64,000 bases of DNA. Source: an uncultured Pirellula sp. (GTDB lineage: Bacteria > Planctomycetota > Planctomycetia > Pirellulales > Pirellulaceae). The stretch is taken from positions 1 to 64,000 of the forward strand of contig CAITIE010000059.1 in assembly GCA_903892355.1 (NCBI GenBank), in the 5' to 3' direction. Below are positions 18,221 to 25,013 of the stretch, in pieces (positions within the stretch are counted from its first letter, which is position 1; the number at the start of each line of letters is the position of its first letter). Under the pieces are notes generated by a model. That model was not told where the DNA came from and made no database searches. It was given only the letters and a program-made list of their open reading frames with translations. A program made the translations under genes and the position numbers.

Positions 18221-19708
18221 TTACGAACTCGGGTCCTTGATGACAAACGTTGCACTCAGTTTCGCAACCTCAACTGCGAGCCCTGCTTTCTCAACGCTGC
18301 TGAGTACCTCCCGAAAATCCTTGTAAGCATCAGGTGCCTCATCGATTGGATAGCTGCGGCAATTGCTTACCACATCAGCATCATCGAGCGAACGATCAAC
18401 CTCGGAACGCGTCAGGATCGCCTTGGCTTGCGTGCGACTCAGACGCCGACCTGCGCCATGATTGACACTAAATTTCGTCAGCGACGCCCCTGGCTGGGCC
18501 ACCATGACCGAGGACCCATCGCGAGGATTGCCAGGTAGCAGAATTGGATGTCCGGTTTTTTCGAACACCGTACCCTCAAGCTCTTTATGACCAGCCGGCA
18601 ACGCACGCGTCGCTCCCTTGCGATGCACCCATTGCCACTGCTGGTCAACCCATTCACGCCGAGCGATGTTGTGACTGATAAAGTAAACCAGTTCGCCACG
18701 CGTTCCAGGAATCACTTTCTGGAACGCATTGAGGACGATCGAATTGATCAACATATGATTGACAGTGGCAAAGTTCGCTCCGATCGCCATGTCCTGCAGA
18801 TATTCGTCCGCCTCGCGCGTTCCATACTCGGCATATACCAATTCAGGCTCTCCGCTTGGGAAGGCCCGCCCACGTTTGCGAAACCCTTGCTGCAGCTTCC
18901 GAAATTGATGGGTTGCCAACGCATGCCCCAGCCCTCGCGAACCGCAATGTGAAAGAAACGCAACGCACCGATCGCGCAGCCCGAATTGCTGAGCGATGGA
19001 CCGTGCTTGCGACTCCTCGCGGACTCGAACAATTTGGCATTCGCCGAAATGATTGCCACCGCCGTAGGAACCAAGCTGCTTGCACTTGGCTCCGAAATCC
19101 TTCACGGTTTTCTCGCGAAGGTGTTTTTCGAGTCTCAGCGCCAGTGGATCACTGCGACCATCCGGTGCAGCATGCTGGGCGTCTTCGCAGCGATCCGACC
19201 ACTGCGGTGGAATACCAAACATGCTGAGAAGCTTTTTCGTCGCGCCATGCACGGCCGCGTCAAAGCCCGATTGCTCCGCGATCGGTCGGCCCGGCGCCGA
19301 GCGACGGCCACGCGCGAGCTTGGCCTCTATCTCCCGAATGATCTCACGACGAACTCGTCGGTCACCGATCGCATCAGCCGGTAAATCGGTCTGCAGCAAG
19401 CTCATCGAGCACTTGATATCGACGCCGACCGGACCAGGGTAAATGTGTGTTGGAGAGACCATGACACTACCTACTGGTACCCCATGCCCCCAGTGCGCAT
19501 CGGGATTGAGAACCATCTGCGAAACACCAGGCGCCAGCCGGGCTGAAATCGCTTGCTGAATGCAGCTTGCTCCAAAGCTGTCACGGATCGCTTCGGTTCC
19601 GATAACCTGGATCGGTGAAACGGAGGCGCCGAGATCGACGATCCCGGTCGCTTCACCGGTGACAGTGATCCCGGAGGCATCCGGTGTATTAAAAATCCTT
19701 TGGCTCAT
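18221..19708 (-). CDS. rtcB: RNA-splicing ligase RtcB-family protein
   Basis: RtcB joins RNA ends with 2',3'-cyclic phosphate or 3'-phosphate to 5'-OH using GTP and Mn2+, for RNA repair. The 495-residue protein has the family motifs in order: NPDAHWGHGVPVG (metal and active-site residues, about 69-80), GVDIKCS with the metal-ligand Cys100, GSYGGGNHFGE, HCGSRGLGH, and the nucleotidylated-His motif NHGAGRRLSR. Some positions differ from the E. coli form, for example GVDIKCS instead of GxDIGCG. The start ATG 19708 overlaps the stop of the RbfA-like gene by four bases; the frame is open upstream to 19975 but that region belongs to the neighbour. No archease or RtcA is nearby. Confidence 0.88.
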   Translation of the reverse strand: MSQRIFNTPDASGITVTGEATGIVDLGASVSPIQVIGTEAIRDSFGASCIQQAISARLAPGVSQMVLNPDAHWGHGVPVGSVMVSPTHIYPGPVGVDIKCSMSLLQTDLPADAIGDRRVRREIIREIEAKLARGRRSAPGRPIAEQSGFDAAVHGATKKLLSMFGIPPQWSDRCEDAQHAAPDGRSDPLALRLEKHLREKTVKDFGAKCKQLGSYGGGNHFGECQIVRVREESQARSIAQQFGLRDRCVAFLSHCGSRGLGHALATHQFRKLQQGFRKRGRAFPSGEPELVYAEYGTREADEYLQDMAIGANFATVNHMLINSIVLNAFQKVIPGTRGELVYFISHNIARREWVDQQWQWVHRKGATRALPAGHKELEGTVFEKTGHPILLPGNPRDGSSVMVAQPGASLTKFSVNHGAGRRLSRTQAKAILTRSEVDRSLDDADVVSNCRSYPIDEAPDAYKDFREVLSSVEKAGLAVEVAKLSATFVIKDPSS

Positions 19709-20115
19709 GATGGTACAACCCGAAACGTGAGTGTCGGTACTTTGCGACGCTGGATCGATCCCGCGACCGCAGTGCGGATCTGTCCTGACTTCGCAAAAAC
19801 AGCTGCTTCCAATTGCCGACAATGGTCCCCATCGAGAACGTCGATGGATTGTAGTAAGACTAACAAATGCCCTGTATTGGGTGCTGGACGAACATCGAGA
19901 ACCATCGCATCCCAGTCCGAACCCTGAAGAGCCTCGGGGATGATAAACTCCAAAGCTCGACGGATCTGCGAGCAAAGCTGAGCCGCCTTGCGATCGAACT
20001 TGCTCGAAGAACTCAATGCCCTTCGTATGTCGTAACGAGGATCTACTCCATCGCCCGGCTGAATGGATCCCGAAAGCTCTGGGTTGTGCTTGGTACTATT
20101 TTTTCGATGCTTCAT
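19705..20115 (-). CDS. RbfA-like (ribosome-binding factor A family) protein
   Basis: The 136-residue protein resembles ribosome-binding factor A, a KH-like protein that helps mature the 30S subunit. Seen features are the helix RKAAQLCSQIRRALEFIIPEAL, a beta strand DWDAMVLDVRPAPNTGHLLVLL (in pieces), a helix ending AKSGQIRTAVAGSI, and the closing strand RRKVPTLTFRVVP, which matches the RbfA pattern. It has a basic start and is a divergent member. It is not next to infB, nusA or truB. Instead its stop overlaps the rtcB start (ATGA), so the two are made together. A GTG at 20136 is an alternative start. Calling it a true RbfA is uncertain. Confidence 0.6.
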   Translation of the reverse strand: MKHRKNSTKHNPELSGSIQPGDGVDPRYDIRRALSSSSKFDRKAAQLCSQIRRALEFIIPEALQGSDWDAMVLDVRPAPNTGHLLVLLQSIDVLDGDHCRQLEAAVFAKSGQIRTAVAGSIQRRKVPTLTFRVVPS

Positions 20116-20278
20116 GACCCTAAGAGACAGGGCCACCGAGCGAAAAGGTTCGCGTGTTGAGAAATTTTCTGCAGATCGCTGATTCCATTTGCTCGCTGGA
20201 TCTGGGAATATCGATCTGGTGCCTTGGACTTTTTTTAGAAAAGCCCAAGTCGAGAGAAGCTTAGATTTCCTGGAGCCG

Positions 20279-20308
20279 ATTAGTGAAGATTAGTGCTCAT
20301 TAGTGTTC
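20279..20308 (+). repeat. Three ATTAGTG direct repeats with 10-base spacing
   Basis: ATTAGTG begins at 20279, 20289 and 20299, giving ATTAGTGAAG, ATTAGTGCTC and ATTAGTGTTC. The exact helical-turn period places all copies on one face of the DNA, as expected for cooperative protein binding. The copies lie about 164 bases upstream of the RbfA-like gene start and 250 bases upstream of the UPF0173 gene. The binding protein is unknown. Confidence 0.6.
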
Positions 20309-20440
20309 CCAAACCTGCGAATCACGAATCTTCACTCATCGACACCAATGAATGGATACGTTCAAACGCTGGGGTCCGAAATCCCTCGCGCCCGGGTTTG
20401 TCCATTCTCGGTGATCAGTGCTCCGATGTTTTATTCTCCC

Positions 20441-20470
20441 GCATCGCTAGACCGATCGGTCTAGCGATGC
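20441..20470. repeat. 30-bp perfect palindrome
   Basis: The left arm GCATCGCTAGACCGA (20441-20455) is directly followed by its exact reverse complement TCGGTCTAGCGATGC (20456-20470), with no spacer. It ends 88 bases before the UPF0173 start codon. No T-run follows on either strand, so it is unlikely to be a simple terminator. It may be an operator or a mobile palindromic element. Confidence 0.9.
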
Positions 20471-20558
20471 AAAAATCGTCAGGGTGCGATCAAGCGGATT
20501 CATAAACGCTCGATACTTCCGACCTTAATTCACATTCTCCCGCTCCGGAAACCTACCC

Positions 20559-21272
20559 ATGAGTCACGGTATTTCGATCACTTGGCACGGTCACTCCACC
20601 TGGAGCATCCACACCCCAAACTGCCATATCCTGATCGATCCATTCCTCGACCAAAATCCTGCTGCGAACCGTAAAGCGATCGATCTTTCGCCAACGCATA
20701 TCCTGGTTTCCCACGGGCATTTCGATCACATCGCAGACGCTGCATCCATCGCGAATCGAACCGGAGCGCAACTCCTCGCCAACTACGAGATCGCTACCTG
20801 GTTGGAAAAGAATCACGGTGTTCAAAACGGAGTAGGTATGAATTTGGGCGGCTCCACCAAAACTGCGTTCGGTAGCGCGATGTTGACCACCGCATTGCAC
20901 TCCTCGAGCTTGCCAGACGGGTCCTATGGAGGAACCGCTGGGGGTTGGCTTATCGAAATCGCTACCGCAAGCGGATCCACCAAAAGGATCTACTACGCAG
21001 GCGATACCGCTCTATTCAGTGACATGCAACTCATCGGACGACGCGGTATCGACTGCTTCATCGTCCCTATCGGAGACCTGTTCACCATGGGCCCTTCCGA
21101 TAGCATCGACGCCATCTCGTTGGTAAACCCCAAACTGGCTCTTCCTACGCACTTCAACACATGGCCTCCCATCGCCCAAGACCCCCTCGCATGGGCCCGC
21201 TCGGTGACGGAAAAAACGTCTGCAAAAGCAGTTGCTTTGGAAATCGATACACCGATGTTGCTGGATTGCTAG
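20559..21272 (+). CDS. UPF0173-type metal-dependent hydrolase (metallo-beta-lactamase fold)
   Basis: The 237-residue protein is a compact MBL-fold hydrolase. It starts with the strand SITWHGHSTWSI, followed by ILIDPFLDQNP, the Zn motif SHGHFDH (51-57), a later YYAGDTALFSD strand carrying the bridging Asp, and PTHFNTWPPI with the last His ligand. This is the UPF0173/YtkL pattern; members have broad hydrolase or lactonase-like activity but the natural substrate is not settled. It has no signal peptide and so acts in the cytoplasm. It is a single gene, with a perfect palindrome upstream and another one over its stop codon. Confidence 0.85.
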   Translation: MSHGISITWHGHSTWSIHTPNCHILIDPFLDQNPAANRKAIDLSPTHILVSHGHFDHIADAASIANRTGAQLLANYEIATWLEKNHGVQNGVGMNLGGSTKTAFGSAMLTTALHSSSLPDGSYGGTAGGWLIEIATASGSTKRIYYAGDTALFSDMQLIGRRGIDCFIVPIGDLFTMGPSDSIDAISLVNPKLALPTHFNTWPPIAQDPLAWARSVTEKTSAKAVALEIDTPMLLDC

Positions 21273-21292
21273 CAATCCAGGGTTCGATTTTT
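21261..21292 (+). terminator. Palindromic terminator over the UPF0173 stop codon
   Basis: CTGGATTGCT followed directly by AGCAATCCAG (21261-21280) is a 20-bp perfect palindrome that includes the TAG stop. After it comes GGTTCGATTTTT, giving a short T-run at 21288-21292. The hairpin can only use a small loop. Its core ATTGCTAGCAAT also occurs at 8938-8949. Confidence 0.5.
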
Positions 21293-21458
21293 CCGGAATT
21301 CGGAATCTTTCGAGCGGCATACCTGATAAGTATCAACGCGAAGTGGCTGCAGCATGGGTATAACTAAATGAGTTGCCAAGGAAGGCAACAAAGTCGGCAT
21401 GGATGCGTATCTAGCTGTTCGCTAGCTCGACCAATCTTTATCGACAAGAGGTCCTTCT

Positions 21459-22325
21459 ATGTTAATTCTCTCGCGTAGCGCTGGGGATGGTATCGCATTC
21501 CCCGAATTGGATCTTGCCATTGAGATCCTAAAGATCCACGGCAATCGGGTTCAAGTGGGTGTCAAAGCATCCGATGAGATTCGCGTCCTTAGGAGCGAGT
21601 TGCTCGAACGCTCCACGCTGGTATCCTCCGCTGAGTCCTCAAATCACCGATCCGCTAGGCGAGCCGAGAAACGCGTGGTGCAAAGCACCGGAACGTCCCC
21701 GGATCGCCATGGTGAAACACTCCACGAACAAGAGTTGCGCAACCGCATCAATGCTGTTGCGCTGGCGATGTCTATCGCCGAGAAACATCTTGAACGAGGC
21801 GATTTGCACCGAGCTGAATTAGCCTTGCAACAAATCGTTTCGAAACTTACTCCGGTATTGGAATCCGAAGTGCAATCGGTCTCCGAGCCAACGCCGGCCT
21901 ACCATTACCGGTCGAGCGATCCATCGTTGAGCGTCTTGCTTGTCGATGATAACACCCACGATCGAAACTTGATCGCTGAGATCTTGGAATTGAACCATGT
22001 GGATGTTCGCTGCGCTCGCAATGCTTCCGAAGCGATTGAGGCGCTTCATGTTCGCAAGCCGGATATCGTGCTACTCGATATCTCGATGCCAGAACACAAC
22101 GGCCCCTCAACCATCGCTCGCATTCGCGAGGACCATCGTTTCAACGATCTTCCAATCTATATCCTGAGCGACATGTCGCGTGATGCTTTAGGAATGGCGA
22201 ACCATCGTGTTAAAGAGATCCGTTCCTGGCTCGAAAGACCTTCTCAAACGAGATTGCTCTTAGAAGCGATCCACAGTGTCTCGCTTCAGGATCGTGAGGC
22301 TCCGGCTGAAGGTCTCGCCTGCTAG
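21459..22325 (+). CDS. CsrA-like RNA-binding domain fused to a response-regulator receiver
   Basis: Residues 1-52 match CsrA (MLILSRSAGD, strands IEILKIHGNRVQVGV, then KASDEIRVLRSELLERS). The RNA-contact residues known from E. coli CsrA are kept: Leu4 and the Arg44 equivalent (Arg45). After a linker and a helical segment (about 90-135) a receiver domain starts near 156 (VLLVDDN, acidic pair 163-164), with phospho-acceptor Asp207 in IVLLDISMP. The conserved Lys near the end is replaced (WLERP). AGAGG lies seven bases before the ATG, a good ribosome site. The predicted job is translational control switched by phosphorylation. No kinase is fused, but the RstB-like kinase lies next to it, convergent. 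Confidence 0.85.
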   Translation: MLILSRSAGDGIAFPELDLAIEILKIHGNRVQVGVKASDEIRVLRSELLERSTLVSSAESSNHRSARRAEKRVVQSTGTSPDRHGETLHEQELRNRINAVALAMSIAEKHLERGDLHRAELALQQIVSKLTPVLESEVQSVSEPTPAYHYRSSDPSLSVLLVDDNTHDRNLIAEILELNHVDVRCARNASEAIEALHVRKPDIVLLDISMPEHNGPSTIARIREDHRFNDLPIYILSDMSRDALGMANHRVKEIRSWLERPSQTRLLLEAIHSVSLQDREAPAEGLAC

Positions 22326-22465
22326 TTCTTTGGTTTTGGCAAATTGGTGCGGCGAGATTCGCTTGCGATGCCAGACCAGCTTCAAAATTCTCTCCCGAGC
22401 CGCTGCCCTCGTATCGATGTGTCGATCGACTCGTTGCATGAGCGCAGCGGCAGCATCCTAGAGAA

Positions 22466-24085
22466 TCAGAGGCCCGGTTCCCAATACGTTCGAACCGCGC
22501 AACCGCCGTCGCTCCCATCCCGAACTTCAACCATTCCACCATGTTGCTCGAGAATACGGTGAACGAGCGCCAACCCTAGTCCGACGCCGGCTCCACGAAG
22601 AGGATCATTTTCTTCGTTGCTGTCAGTTTTTAGCCTCACAAATGGTTCAAAGACTCGCTTTCGATCCTCCACCGGAATTCCTGGTCCATCATCCTCCACT
22701 TCCACAAGCACGGATTGCCTTCCATCTTTTTTTCCCCGCTGATCAGCATTGGGACTCACCCGAACGACGACTCGGTTTCGCGCATAGCGGCCAGCGTTGC
22801 TCAATAGATTTCCGATCGCGCGTTGGAATGCATTTCGGTCCGCGTTGATCGTCAGATCATCCTCGCGCATGGCTCTCTCGATACAAAACTCAATTCCTGG
22901 TGAAATCTCTTTGGCGCGTCCGATTGCACTCTGGATCGCTTCGATCGCATCGATTGATTCTTTGTTGGGAGTTAGCTCGAGACTTTCGGTCCGAACGTAA
23001 CCGACCAACTCCTCCACCAGCTTGTTCAAATCCTCGACCGCATCATCCATCGACTGCAGGCGTTCCTCGCGCTGAGACGCTGTACCAGCAGACTCCACCA
23101 ATCCCATGGCAAATCGCAGTCTCGCCAAAGGTGTCTTCAGTTCGTGCGATACCGCTTGCAGCAATTCCCGCTGCGTTCGCAGCATCGTCTCCGTCCTTGT
23201 AGCCATGTGGTTGAATGCGGCCGCCAACGGTTGCGCAGAACCTATATGCTTCTCGTCCACGCGTGCGCCGAGATCACCTCCCGCGATGGATTGAGCGGCT
23301 GTCTCCAACTGGCGCAGTTGCTTTGCCACTGGTCTCAGGAGCATTGCAATCGCAAGGGCGGCTGGTAGCAGAACGAGCGCCAATGTCGTCGTTGCGGCGG
23401 GTTGCTCCAATTTAACAAATGCGGGAAAGGGCCCGAACTGCAAGTAATCCTCGGAGTTGGCTAGTTGGGTCGATGCGTACCATCGATTCTCTTCAAGCGG
23501 ATAAAAGACCACATCTCGCCCCGCCCGAAAGCGATCCATCGCAAACTTAGGGAGCATGGCGGCCTCCTGGCGGGCTACGGCGTACGGGAACTCCTTCGCA
23601 ATCAATGAGATTGCTTGTGCAGGATCTGTTGCGGTGTTCACCCGTTGCGAAGCTAAACGAACCCAGCCTTGGACCGAATCCTCCACCGCGTTAAGCCCAT
23701 AGTCGTTGAATGGTCCCATCCGCACATAGGTCGCTTCATCGAATCCAATCCCGACTCCTTCTCCGCTATCCCCCAACTTCAAATAGATGCTCGTTCGGAG
23801 ATCGGATAACGCTCTGCGTTCAGAAGGGCTCAATTCCGATTTCGGTCGCAATTCGACCGGACAACGAAAACTTTTTTGCAGGATTCGGGTCGCCTCCAAC
23901 CGATCCTCAGGAGACGATTCCTGCAGCCTATCGACCATCAACCTCATCCCACCATGGTGAGCTTGGGTCACCACGCGAGCTCGATCCGCACGGGCTCGAG
24001 CGTCGATCACGTAGCCATAGATGAACCACGCGAGAAAAAGGACGGCAAGAACACCGAGATAAAAGCGAATAAAAAGCTGGGTCAT
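22466..24085 (-). CDS. Sensor histidine kinase (RstB-like)
   Basis: A 539-residue inner-membrane sensor kinase. It has TM1 (about 8-26), a periplasmic part of 200 residues, TM2 (about 232-250), a HAMP linker (RPVAKQLRQLETAAQSIAGG in pieces), the phospho-acceptor His314 in QAVSHELKTPLARLRF, and a HATPase domain with N-box NAFQRAIGNLLSNAGRYA and G-boxes VEDDGPGIP and GAGVGLGLAL. Layout and the ELKTPLARLRF pattern resemble E. coli RstB. Its start overlaps the response regulator stop by four bases. The signal sensed cannot be read from the periplasmic part. Confidence 0.9.
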   Translation of the reverse strand: MTQLFIRFYLGVLAVLFLAWFIYGYVIDARARADRARVVTQAHHGGMRLMVDRLQESSPEDRLEATRILQKSFRCPVELRPKSELSPSERRALSDLRTSIYLKLGDSGEGVGIGFDEATYVRMGPFNDYGLNAVEDSVQGWVRLASQRVNTATDPAQAISLIAKEFPYAVARQEAAMLPKFAMDRFRAGRDVVFYPLEENRWYASTQLANSEDYLQFGPFPAFVKLEQPAATTTLALVLLPAALAIAMLLRPVAKQLRQLETAAQSIAGGDLGARVDEKHIGSAQPLAAAFNHMATRTETMLRTQRELLQAVSHELKTPLARLRFAMGLVESAGTASQREERLQSMDDAVEDLNKLVEELVGYVRTESLELTPNKESIDAIEAIQSAIGRAKEISPGIEFCIERAMREDDLTINADRNAFQRAIGNLLSNAGRYARNRVVVRVSPNADQRGKKDGRQSVLVEVEDDGPGIPVEDRKRVFEPFVRLKTDSNEENDPLRGAGVGLGLALVHRILEQHGGMVEVRDGSDGGCAVRTYWEPGL

Positions 24086-24786
24086 GGTTCAATCGAAAGA
24101 AGGTAGCCGGTGCCGCGCACCGATTTGATCCTAGTCGGCTGCGTTGGATCATCTCCCAGTTTTTTTCGAAGCCGCGAGATGCGCAAGTCGATGGAACGGT
24201 CGAGCCCATCGTACCTCATCCCATGGATAGCTTGATAGATCTCTCCGCGGCTTAACGTTGTCCCGGCATTTTCTGCCAGCAGTTTCAGCACATCAAACTC
24301 CGCGCTGGTCAATTCGAGGACCTTTCCACGAAGCTCAACCCTGCGACGCGATGCATCCACTATCAAACCTCCGACCACTAGCGGCGGCACGCTCGGTTGC
24401 TCCAGCGGTATGTGCCGACGCAAATGGGCCTTGAGACGCGCTAAAAGAGCTCGAGGACGCACGGGCTTGAGCAAGTAATCATCGGCTCCACACTCGAGCC
24501 CCAGCACTTCATCCATCTCCCCAGCGCGAGCCGTGAGCATCAAAATGGTTCCGGGATAACTATCTCGAACTTGGCGGCATACCGAGAAACCATCCAGCCC
24601 CGGTAAATTGACATCCAAGATCACCGCCTCAGGCAACTCGCTAACGATCCTGTCAACCGCAGTGTCACCTCGTGTATCCACGGACACACGATACCCGTTC
24701 TCGGTCAGGTATTCGGCTACCATGCGAGCCAAATCCGGATCATCCTCGACCAATAATATCGATTGAGCACCAGTTTCTTCACTCAT
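24082..24786 (-). CDS. OmpR/RstA-type response regulator
   Basis: A 234-residue DNA-binding response regulator. The receiver has LLVEDDPDLARM (acidic pair 15-16), phospho-acceptor Asp58 in AVILDVNLPGLDGF, and the switch Lys in DDYLLKPVRPRALLARLKAHLRR. The C-terminal winged helix (about 135-233) includes LTSAEFDVLKLLAENAG and the recognition region YDGLDRSIDLRISRLRKKLG, both typical of the OmpR class. It is first in an operon with the kinase, joined by ATGA. A 15-bp tandem duplication lies just upstream of the start (24800-24829). Confidence 0.93.
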   Translation of the reverse strand: MSEETGAQSILLVEDDPDLARMVAEYLTENGYRVSVDTRGDTAVDRIVSELPEAVILDVNLPGLDGFSVCRQVRDSYPGTILMLTARAGEMDEVLGLECGADDYLLKPVRPRALLARLKAHLRRHIPLEQPSVPPLVVGGLIVDASRRRVELRGKVLELTSAEFDVLKLLAENAGTTLSRGEIYQAIHGMRYDGLDRSIDLRISRLRKKLGDDPTQPTRIKSVRGTGYLLSIEP

Positions 24787-24799
24787 GAACTTCTCATAT

Positions 24800-24829
24800 C
24801 GTTACCACACTGCTCGTTACCACACTGCG
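24800..24829. repeat. 15-bp tandem duplication upstream of the response regulator
   Basis: CGTTACCACACTGCT and CGTTACCACACTGCG lie side by side, differing only at the last base. The duplication sits 14 bases before the start codon of the minus-strand response regulator, inside its likely 5' leader. Confidence 0.8.
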
Positions 24830-25013
24830 ACCTGGACCTACGCTCACTCAGCCACACCGTCAGGATAGCCACAATCCGTCAACACCATCAACATGATACA
24901 TATCGTTACAAATTTACCTCGTCCCCAACATAGCCTTATCGACGTAGAATAGAGGCCCGGCTGAGCCCCTATCCGAACGAAAACGGGGTGTCGTACACTT
25001 CTCTGTTTTAACA

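Larger units (their letters stand above)
20116..20558. other. Divergent intergenic region with repeats and a perfect palindrome
   Basis: This 443-base stretch lies between the RbfA-like gene (minus) and the UPF0173 gene (plus). It holds three ATTAGTG repeats at a 10-base period (20279-20308) and a 30-bp perfect palindrome (20441-20470). No reading frame in it looks like a gene. It should carry both promoters; I cannot place them with confidence. Confidence 0.55.

Noticed and set aside
19709..19975. N-terminal extension of RtcB by 89 codons
   Set aside because: That DNA is coding for the RbfA-like protein in another frame, and the family start fits ATG 19708.
20441..20470. The 30-bp palindrome as a rho-independent terminator
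   Set aside because: It is followed by A residues on the plus strand and has no T-run after it on the minus strand.
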